A stretch of 64,000 bases of DNA from Microbacterium sp. MYb66 (GCF_002979435.1 NZ_PCOV01000007.1:1-64000), one strand, 5' to 3'; counted from the stretch's first letter, positions 50,415 to 59,428 are shown. The notes: generated from the letters alone by a model not told the origin. Program-made: numbers and translations.

Positions 50415-51029
50415 ATGCTCGCTCTCGCACTCGCCGACGCCCGTGACCGCGCGCGGCGGCTCGCCCAGGACGGGCGCCCCTTCCTGCTGGGGATCGTCGG
50501 CCCGCCCGGGGCCGGCAAGTCCACTCTCGCCGAGGCGCTCGGCGAGCCCGCCTTCCCGATGGACGGGTTCCACTACGCCAACGAGCACCTCGATCGGCTC
50601 GGCCTGCGCGACCGGAAGGGAGCGCCAGCGACCTTCGACGTCGACGGCTTCGCCGCTCAGCTCGGTCGCCTCCGCGCGGGGGAGGACGTGGTCGCCCCCC
50701 GCTTCGATCGCGACATCGACGCCGCCGTCGCCGGTGCCCTCCCGCTCTCCGCCCGCGACCGCCTGATCGTCGTCGAGGGCAACTATCTGCTCCACGACTC
50801 CGACGGCTGGGAGAGGGTCCGCCCGCTGCTCGACGAGGTCTGGTACATCGACGTGCCGGAAGACCTCCGACTCCGCCGACTCGTCGCCCGCCACGAGTCC
50901 TTCGGCCGAACGCACGACGACGCCGTGCGCTGGGCCTCCGACGTCGACGGCCCCAACGCCGTCCTCATCCGCGCGACCCGCCACCGGGCGGACGCGATCA
51001 TCACCCTGACCGAAGGAGAAGACGCATGA
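50415..51029 (+). CDS. P-loop kinase of the PanK/uridine-kinase-like (FrcK-like) group
   Basis: A 204-residue P-loop kinase. Walker A is GIVGPPGAGKSTLAEAL (about residues 29-42), followed by FPMDGFHYANEHL with the substrate-side aspartate and RKGAPATFDVDGF, and a Walker-B-like LIVVEGNYLLHD. Relatives are often annotated nucleoside/nucleotide kinase or pantothenate-kinase-like, and one group (FrcK) accompanies fructose ABC transporters. Position after the ABC genes suggests phosphorylation of the imported sugar. It overlaps the SDR gene by four bases. Confidence 0.85.
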   Translation: MLALALADARDRARRLAQDGRPFLLGIVGPPGAGKSTLAEALGEPAFPMDGFHYANEHLDRLGLRDRKGAPATFDVDGFAAQLGRLRAGEDVVAPRFDRDIDAAVAGALPLSARDRLIVVEGNYLLHDSDGWERVRPLLDEVWYIDVPEDLRLRRLVARHESFGRTHDDAVRWASDVDGPNAVLIRATRHRADAIITLTEGEDA

Positions 51030-51793
51030 GCGTCATGGATGCATTCGACCTCACCGACCGCACGGCCCTCGTGACCGGCGCCACCCGAGGGCTGGGACGC
51101 GAGTTCGCCCGCGCCCTCGCCGAGGCCGGCGCCGACATCGTCGTGCACGGCCGCGACGAGGAGGCGGCCAAGGAGGTCGCGGCCGAGATCGAGGCCCGCG
51201 GACGCCGCGCGTGGATCGTGCTCGGAGACCTGACCGAGCGCGACTCCGTCGACCGCGTCGTCGCCGAAGCCATCGGGGCCGCCGGCCACCTCGACATCCT
51301 CATCAACAACGCCGGCGCGTGCATCCACCGCCCGGCGCTCGAGGTCACCGACGACGAGTGGTCGCACGTCATCGACACCAACCTCACGGCCCTGTGGCGC
51401 ATGTCGCAGGCCGTCGGCGGGCACATGGTCGCCCGCGGCTCCGGCTCGATCGTGAACGTCGGCTCGATCTCGGCGCAGATCGTCAACCGCCCGCAGTTCC
51501 AGCCCGCGTACAACGCCTCCAAGGCCGCGGTCCACCACCTCACGAAGTCGCTCGCGGCGGAGTGGGCGCCGGCCGGCGTGCGCGTCAACGCCGTCGCTCC
51601 CGGATACATCAAGACGGACATGTCGCCGGTCGACGAGCCGCGGTTCCGCCGCTTCTGGATCGAGGACTCGGCTCAGCAGCGCTACGCGACACCCGACGAG
51701 GTCAGCCCGTCGGTCGTGTTCCTCGCCTCGGACGCGGCGAGCTTCATGTCGGGCACGGTGCTCGTCGTCGACGGCGGCTACACGCTGTTCTGA
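51026..51793 (+). CDS. Short-chain dehydrogenase/reductase
   Basis: A 255-residue SDR with cofactor loop TGATRGLG, the NNAG motif (LINNAGACIHRPALE), catalytic Ser in NVGSISAQI, and Tyr/Lys in YNASKAAVHH. It belongs to the classical group that includes gluconate 5-dehydrogenase and D-arabinitol or sorbose dehydrogenases. As the last gene of the dehydrogenase/ABC/kinase operon it probably carries out a second oxidation or reduction of the imported polyol. A terminator-like hairpin follows directly. Confidence 0.91.
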   Translation: MSVMDAFDLTDRTALVTGATRGLGREFARALAEAGADIVVHGRDEEAAKEVAAEIEARGRRAWIVLGDLTERDSVDRVVAEAIGAAGHLDILINNAGACIHRPALEVTDDEWSHVIDTNLTALWRMSQAVGGHMVARGSGSIVNVGSISAQIVNRPQFQPAYNASKAAVHHLTKSLAAEWAPAGVRVNAVAPGYIKTDMSPVDEPRFRRFWIEDSAQQRYATPDEVSPSVVFLASDAASFMSGTVLVVDGGYTLF

Positions 51794-51800
51794 GCGGACG

Positions 51801-51838
51801 AGCGGATGCCGTCGGGATCCGTTCCGGCGGCATCCGCT
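51801..51838 (+). terminator. Terminator of the polyol/ABC operon
   Basis: AGCGGATGCCG (51801-51811) pairs with CGGCATCCGCT (51828-51838), and the loop can extend the stem imperfectly. It starts eight bases after the SDR stop and is followed by GCTCTTCGG. Confidence 0.8.
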
Positions 51839-51950
51839 GCTCTTCGGCCCCGCCCCGAATCCGGTCGGCTCGAGCCGGCTGTCCGGATCCGTGCGGTCGT
51901 TGGCCGAGCGGCACCTTGTCCCTGGCGTCCGTGCCGGGCACCATGAGCGC

Positions 51951-52526
51951 ATGACGACCTCCTCCGACACCGCCCTGCTCGTGATCGACGCGCAGGAGTC
52001 CTTCCGGCAGCGTTCCGCCGACTGGGCGGCGACCGCGAACCCCGCAGTGCTCGACAACATCGCGCTCCTCGTCGCGCATGCCCGCGACGTCGGCGATCCG
52101 GTCGTGTGGATCACCCACTCCGAGCCGGGGAGCAGGGGAGTGTTCGACCCGGAGTCGGGCTTCGTGCGCGTGATCGACGAACTCGACCCGCGGCAGACCG
52201 AGGCCGCCGTCACGAAGACCACGATCAACGCCTTCACCTCGACCGATCTCGACGAACGGCTGCGCGAGGCCGGTGTCCGCCGCGTCGTGATCTGCGGCAT
52301 CCGCACCGAGCAGTGCTGCGAGACGACGGCGCGCGTGGCCGCGGACCTCGGCTACACGGTCGAGTTCGTCACGGACGCCACCACGACGTCGGGCATCCCG
52401 GCGGAGGGTGCGCTCGCCGCCGTCTCCGGTGCGGACATCATGCGCCGCACCGAGAGCATCCTCTCCGCCCGCGGTTTCGCGACGATCACGCAGACCGGGC
52501 GGAGGGTCGGCGCGCCGGCCGCCTGA
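51951..52526 (+). CDS. Isochorismatase-like cysteine hydrolase
   Basis: A 191-residue hydrolase of the isochorismatase fold. The triad is visible: Asp13 (LLVIDAQESF), Lys89 (VTKTTINAF) and nucleophile Cys122 in GIRTEQCCETT, matching GxxTxxCxxxT. Members hydrolyse amides such as nicotinamide or ureido compounds. The spacing resembles small YcaC-type or biuret-type enzymes, but the substrate cannot be assigned. The ATG at 51951 (MTTSSDTALLVID) is chosen over one 60 bases upstream. It stands alone between the sugar operon and a convergent permease. Confidence 0.87.
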   Translation: MTTSSDTALLVIDAQESFRQRSADWAATANPAVLDNIALLVAHARDVGDPVVWITHSEPGSRGVFDPESGFVRVIDELDPRQTEAAVTKTTINAFTSTDLDERLREAGVRRVVICGIRTEQCCETTARVAADLGYTVEFVTDATTTSGIPAEGALAAVSGADIMRRTESILSARGFATITQTGRRVGAPAA

Positions 52527-52575
52527 TCGCGCCGCCCTCCCGTCGGGGCGGATGCCGGAGACGGGTGCGAGGGTC

Positions 52576-54216
52576 TCAGTGCTCCGGGTCGGCTTCGGGC
52601 ATCCCGGGGCCGGCGCCGGGGCGGACCGGAGCATCTGGGGCGATGTCGATGCGCGTGTTGCCGTCGTGCTCGCTGACCTCGATGCGGGGCGCGGCGTCGG
52701 CCTCCGTGGCATCCGGTGCGGCGGTCAGCTGATCGTGACGCTTCTCGGCGCTCGTCATCTCGTCGGCGTTCGTCATCTCCTCGGCGGGCGTGCGATCTGG
52801 GGTGGTCATGGCTCTCTCCTTCTTGTCTTCGACGGGATCGCCGTCGGGCCGGTTCTCGTCATCTGCGGGACCGTCGCCGGGGTGGCCGTCGCGCTTCTCG
52901 GCGTACTTGCGTCCCCACCGTGCGAGCACGTACAGGACGCCGCCGACCGCCAGCAGGATCGCTCCGAAGAGCCAGACCACCGGCCGCTGCTGGGTGAGCA
53001 GCAGGATGCACGACGCGACGCCGAGCACCGGGACGAACGTCCACACGCGGAAGTGGTCGTGCTCGACGTGGTCGCGGCGCAGCACCAGGACGGACACGTT
53101 CACGCTGAGGAAGACGACGAGGAGCAGCAGCACCACCGTCTCCGCGAGGGTGGCCAGGTCGCCGACGAGCGTGAGGCCCATCGCGACGAGAGTGGTGGTG
53201 AGGATCGCCACCCACGGCGTCTTCCGCTTCGGGAGCACGCGTCCGAGAGCGGCGGGAAGCAGTCCCTGCTCGGCCATGCCGTAGGTCAGACGGCTGACCA
53301 TGATCATGGTCAGCAGGGCCCCGTTCGCGACGGCGATGAGGGCGATGAGGCTGAACAGCCATGACGGGATGCTGACCCCGGTGGCCTCGACGACCGCGAG
53401 CAGCGGACCGCTCGACTCCTGCAGTTCTGCGGCTGGCAGCGCGATCGAGCTGGCCAGCCCCACCAGGACGTAGACGGCTCCGGCGGTGAAGAGCGCTCCG
53501 AAGAGGGCGCGCGGGTATGTGCGGCGCGGATCCTTGACCTCTTCGATCATGTTCGCCGACGTTTCGAAGCCGACGAAGGAGTAGTACGCGATCACCGCGC
53601 CGGACAGCACGGCGACGGCGACGCTGGTGCCCTCCGGCACCTCGGTGACGCGGGAGACGTCGCCGCCCCCGCCGCCGACGAACACCGCGACGACGACGAT
53701 GACGATCACGAGGCCGCTGAGCTCGATCGCCGTCATCACGAGGTTCGCCCCCATCGACTCGCGGATGCCGCGGGCGTTCAGGAGGCCGACGATGGCGAGG
53801 AAGACGATGGCGACGGGGATCGTCGGCAGGTCGATGAAGGTGCTCAGATAGTCGCCGGAGAAGGCGATGGCGAGCCCGGCGGCGCTGGTCACTCCGGCCG
53901 CGAGCATGCTGAAGCCCACCAGGAACGAGATCAGCGGGCTGTGGAACGCGCGCTCGGCGAAGACTGCGGCTCCTCCGGCCCTGGGGTACTTGGTGACGAG
54001 CTCCGCATAGGAGCCGGCGGTGAGCAGGGCGAGCAACAGGGCCAGGAGCAGCGGCGCCCAGAGCATTCCGCCGACCTTCGCGGAGAGCACGCCCATCAGC
54101 GCGTAGATGCCCGCGCCGAGCACGTCGCCCAGGATGAAGGCGAACAGCAGCGGGCCGGTGATCGCCCTCCGCAGCCGGGTCGGATTCTCGGCGCGGGGCG
54201 CGGTCTCGGTCGTCAT
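52576..54216 (-). CDS. APC-family amino-acid permease with an acidic C-terminal extension
   Basis: A 546-residue protein. Residues 20-460 form an APC-superfamily permease with 12-13 helices (FAFILGDVLGAGIYALMGVLS in helix 1, VGFETSANMIEEVKDPRRTYPRA before helix 8). Residues 470-546 are an acidic, disordered tail with an imperfect EEMTNADEMTSAE repeat. The tail begins MTTPDRT at an in-frame ATG (52809) preceded by AAGGAG six bases upstream, so it may also be made separately. The ATG at 54216 (MTTETAPRAEN) is preferred to an upstream start that adds 48 atypical residues. The substrate is unknown. Confidence 0.88.
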   Translation of the reverse strand: MTTETAPRAENPTRLRRAITGPLLFAFILGDVLGAGIYALMGVLSAKVGGMLWAPLLLALLLALLTAGSYAELVTKYPRAGGAAVFAERAFHSPLISFLVGFSMLAAGVTSAAGLAIAFSGDYLSTFIDLPTIPVAIVFLAIVGLLNARGIRESMGANLVMTAIELSGLVIVIVVVAVFVGGGGGDVSRVTEVPEGTSVAVAVLSGAVIAYYSFVGFETSANMIEEVKDPRRTYPRALFGALFTAGAVYVLVGLASSIALPAAELQESSGPLLAVVEATGVSIPSWLFSLIALIAVANGALLTMIMVSRLTYGMAEQGLLPAALGRVLPKRKTPWVAILTTTLVAMGLTLVGDLATLAETVVLLLLVVFLSVNVSVLVLRRDHVEHDHFRVWTFVPVLGVASCILLLTQQRPVVWLFGAILLAVGGVLYVLARWGRKYAEKRDGHPGDGPADDENRPDGDPVEDKKERAMTTPDRTPAEEMTNADEMTSAEKRHDQLTAAPDATEADAAPRIEVSEHDGNTRIDIAPDAPVRPGAGPGMPEADPEH

Positions 54217-54337
54217 CCCTGCAGAATACGGAGCAGTCGAGGGGGTGGCGACGGGGTTGACACCGACGTGCGGCGTGGGTCGTGCACCGGGTCGAGCATT
54301 GCCCGGCGACGGCATCCGTGATTTGATCCGGAGCATC

Positions 54338-55951
54338 GTGAGCACGCACACCGTCTTCAACCAGGTCCCGCCGCGCGTCGACGTCGACGAGTACGGGGCG
54401 AACGTCGCGCTGATCGAGGCCGTGCGGCTCCAGGGGGCCGGGTGGGCGGCCGAGTCGCTGCACGGCGTCGGGCGCCGCGTCGGATCGGCCGGCTTCCAGG
54501 ACGACGCCCGGCGGGCGAACCGGAACGAACCCGTCCTGCGGACGCACGACCGCTGGGGTGAGCGCGTCGACGAGGTCGAGTACGACCCCGCTTACCATCG
54601 CGTGATCGCCGCGGCCGTCGGCGACGGTGCCCACACGGCCGCGTTCGCGGACCCGCGCCCCGGTGCGAGCGCGGCCAGAGCCGCCACGTTCATGCTCTAC
54701 GCGCAGATCGAGCCGGGGCATGCGTGTCCGATGTCGATGACGCACTCCGCCGTGCCCGTGATCGCGCAGCATCCGCAGCTCGCGGAGGAGTGGATGCCGC
54801 GGCTGCTGTCTCGCGCCTATGATCCGGAACTGCGCCCGGGGAAGCCCGGCGCGCTGTTCGGCATGGCGATGACCGAGAAGCAGGGCGGCTCCGACGTGCG
54901 GGCGAACACCACGACTGCCGCGCCGCTCGGCGGAGGGCGGTACGCACTGACGGGGCACAAGTGGTTCTGCTCGGCGCCGATGTCGGATGCGTTCCTCGTG
55001 CTCGCGCAGGCCCCGGGCGGGCTGTCGTGCTTCCTGATGCCGCGTCTGCTCGAGGACGGGACGCGCAATGCGCTCCGGTTCCAGCGGCTCAAGGAGAAGC
55101 TGGGCAACCGCTCCAACGCGTCGAGCGAGGTGGAGTACGAGCAGGCGGAGGCGACGCTCGTGGGCGAGGAGGGGCGCGGGGTGCGCACCATCATCGACAT
55201 GGTGACCCGTACGAGGCTCGACTCGATGCTCGGCTCGCTCGCCGGAATGCGGCAGGGCGTGGCCGAAGCCGGCTGGCATGTCCGTCATCGCGCGGCCTTC
55301 GGGCGCACGCTGATCGATCAGCCCGCCATGACGGCGGTGATCGCCGACCTGCAGCTCGAGGTCGAGGCGGGCACCGCGGTCGCGCTGCGGCTGGCGCGCG
55401 CCTACGACGATGACGCGTCCGCGCAGGAGGCGGCCTTCCGTCGACTCGCGACGGCGGTCATGAAGTACTGGGTGTGCAAGCGCGCTCCGGGCCATGCTGC
55501 CGAGGCGCTGGAGTGCCTCGGCGGCAACGGCGTCACCACCGACTGGCCGCTCGAGATGCGGTACCGCGAGCAGCCCGTGATGGCGATCTGGGAGGGCTCG
55601 GGAAACGTGATCGCGCTCGACGTGCTGCGGGCGATGGCCCGCGAGCCGGAGTCGCTGGAGGCGTTCGATGCCGAGGTCTCGTCCGTTCGCGGGGCGGATC
55701 CGCGCTTCGATGCGCATCTGGAGCGCACGAGGGCGCTGGTCGCGGAGGTCGCCGCAGACCCGGCGCCGGATGCCTCGGCGCGGCGGCTCGTCGAGGCGCT
55801 CGCCCTGACGCTGTCGGCGGCCCAGCTGCTGCGGACCGCCCCCTCGGAGGTGGCCGAGGGGTTCATCGCCGCCCGCCTCGACGGCGTCGCCGGACTGTTC
55901 GGTGCGCTCCCGAGAGGCCTCGACATCGCCGCGATCGCCGCACGCGCCTAG
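54338..55951 (+). CDS. aidB: AidB-like acyl-CoA dehydrogenase
   Basis: A 537-residue flavoprotein of the AidB subgroup, almost the length of E. coli AidB (541). The opening FNQVPPRVDVDEYGANVALIEAV, MTEKQGGSDVRANTT, the FAD-site HKWFCSAPMSDAF and late LECLGGNGVTTDWPLEMRYREQPVMAIWEGSGNV all match. AidB is induced by alkylating agents in E. coli and binds DNA, with weak isovaleryl-CoA dehydrogenase activity. The GTG at 54338 fixes the usual N-terminus. It is divergent from the amino-acid permease and has no ada or alkB gene nearby. Confidence 0.88.
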   Translation: MSTHTVFNQVPPRVDVDEYGANVALIEAVRLQGAGWAAESLHGVGRRVGSAGFQDDARRANRNEPVLRTHDRWGERVDEVEYDPAYHRVIAAAVGDGAHTAAFADPRPGASAARAATFMLYAQIEPGHACPMSMTHSAVPVIAQHPQLAEEWMPRLLSRAYDPELRPGKPGALFGMAMTEKQGGSDVRANTTTAAPLGGGRYALTGHKWFCSAPMSDAFLVLAQAPGGLSCFLMPRLLEDGTRNALRFQRLKEKLGNRSNASSEVEYEQAEATLVGEEGRGVRTIIDMVTRTRLDSMLGSLAGMRQGVAEAGWHVRHRAAFGRTLIDQPAMTAVIADLQLEVEAGTAVALRLARAYDDDASAQEAAFRRLATAVMKYWVCKRAPGHAAEALECLGGNGVTTDWPLEMRYREQPVMAIWEGSGNVIALDVLRAMAREPESLEAFDAEVSSVRGADPRFDAHLERTRALVAEVAADPAPDASARRLVEALALTLSAAQLLRTAPSEVAEGFIAARLDGVAGLFGALPRGLDIAAIAARA

Positions 55952-56103
55952 GTTCAGCTGATTCACAGAAATCCCGCGCGGCATCCTGATATTCCGCTCT
56001 GCCCAGCGATAGCGTCGGTGCCGCACGAGGGGTGCGCCGGCTGGAGTGAGCGGGCAAGCGGGTGGCTCCCCTCTCTCGAATCCCAACGAATAAGGGGTCT
56101 CTC

Positions 56104-56754
56104 ATGACCGGTACGGCACGCAAGGCGCTCGCAGAGGCGATCGCCACCTTCCTCTTCGTCCTCGCGATCATCGCAGCGGTGAACAGCGGCAGCCCGCTGA
56201 CGCCCCTCGCGATCGGCTTCACCCTGATGGTGCTCGTGTACTCGACGGGTCACATCTCGGGCGCCCACCTCAACCCGGCCGTCTCGGTCGGTGTCTTCCT
56301 GCGCGGCGGCCTCAGTGTCGTCGACTTCATCGCCTACCTCATCGCCCAGTTCGTCGGTGGCGCGGTGGCCGCACTCGTCGCGCTCGCCGTGTGGCCCGCC
56401 GGCGACAAGGCCATGGTCATCGAGGTCGGCCCGGCATTCCTCGTCGAGGCGCTCTTCACGCTCATCCTCGTCTGGGTCGTGCTCAACAGCGCCACCTCGA
56501 AGGACACCGCAGGAAACTCCTTCTACGGCCTCGCGATCGGTGCGACCGTGTTCGTCGGTGCGGCCACCGTCGGCTCGATCTCGGGCGGCGGCTTCAACCC
56601 CGCCGTGGCGCTGGGCCTCTCGGTCAGCGGCCACTTCGCATGGAGCTCGCTGTGGCTCTACATCGTCGCCCCGGTCGTCGGCGGCGTGATCGCCGCGATC
56701 CTGTTCCGCGTGCTCAATGCGGACGACGCCAAGAAGATCGCCGCAGCCGAGTAA
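56104..56754 (+). CDS. Aquaporin/MIP-family channel
   Basis: A 216-residue six-helix channel with both NPA boxes (AHLNPAVSVGVFL and GGFNPAVALGLSV). The residue after the second NPA is Val rather than the Arg of the usual aromatic/arginine filter, so selectivity may differ from water-only AqpZ. The ATG at 56104 (MTGTARKALAEAIATFLF) follows AAGGGGTCT; a start 42 bases upstream would add a hydrophilic stretch. A strong terminator follows. Confidence 0.9.
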   Translation: MTGTARKALAEAIATFLFVLAIIAAVNSGSPLTPLAIGFTLMVLVYSTGHISGAHLNPAVSVGVFLRGGLSVVDFIAYLIAQFVGGAVAALVALAVWPAGDKAMVIEVGPAFLVEALFTLILVWVVLNSATSKDTAGNSFYGLAIGATVFVGAATVGSISGGGFNPAVALGLSVSGHFAWSSLWLYIVAPVVGGVIAAILFRVLNADDAKKIAAAE

Positions 56755-56769
56755 CGCTGCCGCCTTCTC

Positions 56770-56805
56770 GAAGCGCCGCATCCTCCCCGGAGGGTGCGGC
56801 GCTTC
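56770..56805 (+). terminator. Terminator after the aquaporin gene
   Basis: GAAGCGCCGCA (56770-56780) pairs with TGCGGCGCTTC (56795-56805), and the inner CCTCC/GGAGG extends the stem, giving a stable hairpin 15 bases after the stop codon. Confidence 0.88.
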
Positions 56806-56885
56806 TGCGTCGGCATCCGGCGACCGTCGTCCGAATCCGTCGTGCGGGGGATGCCCGACACCGTGCGGCTCCGTAGCGTGGAGTC

Positions 56886-57557
56886 ATGCTGATCGTCGAG
56901 GAACTCCATCTGCTGCTCCTGCGGTCCGACGGACGTGTCGAGAGCGCCGCGAGCGTGCACCGGCTGTACGGCGAGATCGCGGCCGTGATCGTCGACCTCG
57001 CCCTGCACGGCCGGGTGACGGTGACCGCGGAGAAGAACCCCGCGGTGCAGGTCATCTCCGCGGAGCCGACGGGTCATCCGGTGCTCGATGCGTCGTTGAC
57101 CCGGCTCGCCCCGCTCAGCGGCAAGCGCCTGCAGTCGCTGCTGATGCGCTCGAAGCTCGACCCGCTCGACGATGTCGTCGCCTCGCTCGTCGGTCAGGGC
57201 GTTCTCGTGCGCGGGGAGCGCGGCTTCTTCGGGCTGGGCGCCGAGCGCACGCCGGAGGCCGACCCCGGACCCGAGGCGCTGCTGCGCTCGCGCCTGGCCG
57301 CGGTGCTCGCGGGGACGACGCCGCCGACCTCAGCGGACCTCACGCTCCTGTCCGTGCTGCAGGGGCTGAACGCGGCCCACGCGATCCTGCGTGAGGAGTC
57401 GAACGGCGCCTCGTCCGGTCAGCTCAAGAAGCGGATCGAGCAGCTGACCGCCGGCTCGCCCGCGGGAGACGCCGTCGCGAAGGCCGTGAACGCCGCCGTG
57501 GCTGCGGCCCTCATGGTCGCCATGACCCCGGTGTTCGTCGCCGCGACCGTCGGCTGA
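56886..57557 (+). CDS. GPP34 (GOLPH3-like) family protein
   Basis: A 223-residue, largely helical protein of the GPP34/GOLPH3 family (MLIVEELHLLLLRSDGRVES, IVDLALHGRVTVTAEKNPAV, DVVASLVGQGVLVRGERG). The eukaryotic member binds phosphatidylinositol 4-phosphate on the Golgi; actinobacterial homologues are common but of unknown function. TAGCGT at 56874-56879 is exactly six bases before the ATG, so the message is probably leaderless. The C-terminus is hydrophobic (AVAAALMVAMTPVFVAATVG), which may contact membrane. Confidence 0.88.
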   Translation: MLIVEELHLLLLRSDGRVESAASVHRLYGEIAAVIVDLALHGRVTVTAEKNPAVQVISAEPTGHPVLDASLTRLAPLSGKRLQSLLMRSKLDPLDDVVASLVGQGVLVRGERGFFGLGAERTPEADPGPEALLRSRLAAVLAGTTPPTSADLTLLSVLQGLNAAHAILREESNGASSGQLKKRIEQLTAGSPAGDAVAKAVNAAVAAALMVAMTPVFVAATVG

Positions 57558-57654
57558 GCTCGGAGGCTCCCGCGTCGGCGGTGGTGAGCACGATCTTCCC
57601 GGTCGCCTGGTCGGAGATCATGCGGCCAGCCTAGGGGCCGCGGGAGGGTCGGGG

Positions 57655-58851
57655 TCAGCCGACCGGCACGGACGCCGTCGGCGCTTCGTCCACGGCCACG
57701 GGACCGACGTCCTTGGCCCGCGCGGCCGCCACGACCATGATCACCAGGGCGACGGCGGTGAGGATCGCGCCCATCCAGATCGGCGAGGTGTAGCCGAGCC
57801 CGGCGGAGATGCCGACCCCTCCGGCCCAGGCGCCGAGGGCGTTGCCGACGTTGAACGCACCGATGTTGGCGCCGGAGGCGAGGGTGGGCGCCCCGCCGGC
57901 GTAGTGCATGACCCGGCTCTGCAGCCCCGGCACGGTGCCGAATCCGAAGCCGCCCATGAGGAACAGGGCGATGATCGTGGCGATGCCCGACTGCGCCGAT
58001 ACGGCGAACAGGGCGAGGACGACCACGAGCGCTGCGATGAACACGATCAGCGTGCGGTCGACGGCGCGGTCGGCCAGGCGTCCGCCGAGCCAGTTGCCCA
58101 GCACGAGACCGGCTCCGAACAGCACCAGCAGCCACGGCACGGCCGAGGAGGCGAAGCCGCTCACCTCGGTCAGTGTGTAGGCGATGTAGGTGAAGGCCCC
58201 GAACATCCCGCCGAACGCGAGGATCGTGACGACCAGCGAGAACCACACCTGACCCGAGCGGAACGCGGCGAGCTCGGTGCGGAGGCTGACGTGCTCCGAC
58301 GGCCGGGGGAGTCGGGGCACGAGTGCCGCGATGCCGATGAACGCCAGCACGCCGATGCCGGAGATCGCCCAGAAGGTCGAGCGCCAGCCCAGTTCCTGAC
58401 CGAGGAAGGTGCCGAACGGCACGCCGAAGACGTTCGCCGCCGTGAGTCCGGTGAACATGATCGCGATGGCCCCGGCCTTCTTCTCCGGGGAGACGAGACC
58501 TGCGGCGACGACGGATCCGATGCCGAAGAAGGCGCCGTGGCAGAGGGCGGCGATGATGCGGCCGAGCATGGCGACGCCGTAGTCCTCGGCGAGGGCGGTC
58601 AGCACGTTGCCGATGATGAAGAGCACGATCAGCCCCAGCAGCACGGGCTTGCGGGGGAGCCGTGTGGCCGCGGCGGTGAGGAGGAGCGCGCCGACGACCA
58701 CGGCCAGCGCGTAACCGGAGATGAGCCAGCCGGCGGCGGACTCGGTGACCCCGAAGTCGCTGGCGACCTCGGGGAGCAGGCCCATGATGACGAACTCGGT
58801 GAGTCCGATGCCGAACGCCCCGATGGCGAGGGCGATCAGTCCTAGAGGCAT
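57655..58851 (-). CDS. MFS transporter, DHA1 (AraJ/YdhP-like) type
   Basis: A 398-residue exporter with 12 helices. The N-terminus MPLGLIALAIGAFGIGLTEFVIMGLLPEVA is characteristic of the AraJ/YdhP/sugar-efflux group, and motif A lies around RLPRKPVLLG. Substrates in this group include arabinose derivatives, purine ribonucleosides and drugs. AGGAGAA precedes the ATG. It is divergent from a MarR regulator with inverted repeats between them, so it is probably induced by the regulator's ligand. Confidence 0.9.
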   Translation of the reverse strand: MPLGLIALAIGAFGIGLTEFVIMGLLPEVASDFGVTESAAGWLISGYALAVVVGALLLTAAATRLPRKPVLLGLIVLFIIGNVLTALAEDYGVAMLGRIIAALCHGAFFGIGSVVAAGLVSPEKKAGAIAIMFTGLTAANVFGVPFGTFLGQELGWRSTFWAISGIGVLAFIGIAALVPRLPRPSEHVSLRTELAAFRSGQVWFSLVVTILAFGGMFGAFTYIAYTLTEVSGFASSAVPWLLVLFGAGLVLGNWLGGRLADRAVDRTLIVFIAALVVVLALFAVSAQSGIATIIALFLMGGFGFGTVPGLQSRVMHYAGGAPTLASGANIGAFNVGNALGAWAGGVGISAGLGYTSPIWMGAILTAVALVIMVVAAARAKDVGPVAVDEAPTASVPVG

Positions 58852-58876
58852 GACGATTCTCCTGGTACATTGAGGG

Positions 58877-58937
58877 GGATACTTGCAGACGCGGCATATT
58901 GCGCGTCGAAAGACAATGATTGCACGCGCAAGTATCC
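58877..58937. promoter_or_regulatory. Inverted repeats in the MFS/MarR divergent promoter
   Basis: GGATACTTGC (58877-58886) is matched by GCAAGTATCC (58928-58937), and a GACGCG/CGCGTC pair (58888-58893 and 58902-58907) lies between. TTGC/GCAA half-sites are typical of MarR-family operators. Confidence 0.6.
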
Positions 58938-58966
58938 AGCGCAAGCAACTATCTCGGAGGATGACC

Positions 58967-59428
58967 ATGGGTATCGGCGACGACGCGGTCGAGGTGCGCG
59001 CGCAGGGGTGGCGGACGCTCGCCGCGCTGCACGGCCTGATCGAGTCCGCGCTCGAGCGCAGCCTCGGCGAATCCATCGGACTGTCCGTGGTCGAGTACAC
59101 CGTGCTCGACGCTCTCGACCGGCAGGACGGGTGGCACATGCGCATGCAGCAGCTCGCGCGCGCCGCGGCCCTGAGCCCGAGCGCCACGACCCGCCTGGTG
59201 AACCGCCTGGAAGACCGCGGGCTCCTCACCCGCATCCTCTGCGCGGACGACCGCCGCGGCATCTACACCGAGCTCACCCCCGCGGGTCGAGAACTCTACG
59301 AGCGCGCCCGCCCGATCCACGACGCCGCCCTCGAGCAGGTGCTGGAGGATGCGGCCGCGCAGCCCGAGCTGGCTCCGGTGGTCGACGCGCTGCACGGCGT
59401 CGCCCTGCCCGCGCTCGCCGCGGGGTGA
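58967..59428 (+). CDS. MarR-family transcriptional regulator
   Basis: A 153-residue winged-helix regulator (MRMQQLARAAALSPSATTRLVNRLEDRGLLTR, then the wing CADDRRGIYTELTPAG). The ATG at 58967 is preferred because GGAGG ends six bases upstream, whereas the ATG at 58961 directly abuts that site. It is divergent from the AraJ-like exporter, a usual repressor-target pair. The ligand is unknown. Confidence 0.9.
   Translation: MGIGDDAVEVRAQGWRTLAALHGLIESALERSLGESIGLSVVEYTVLDALDRQDGWHMRMQQLARAAALSPSATTRLVNRLEDRGLLTRILCADDRRGIYTELTPAGRELYERARPIHDAALEQVLEDAAAQPELAPVVDALHGVALPALAAG

Noticed and set aside
52859..56086. A 1075-codon open frame on the minus strand spanning permease and AidB genes
   Set aside because: It is rich in Arg, Pro, Gly and His with no domain and lies antisense or out of frame to two well-supported genes; such frames are usual at 70% G+C.
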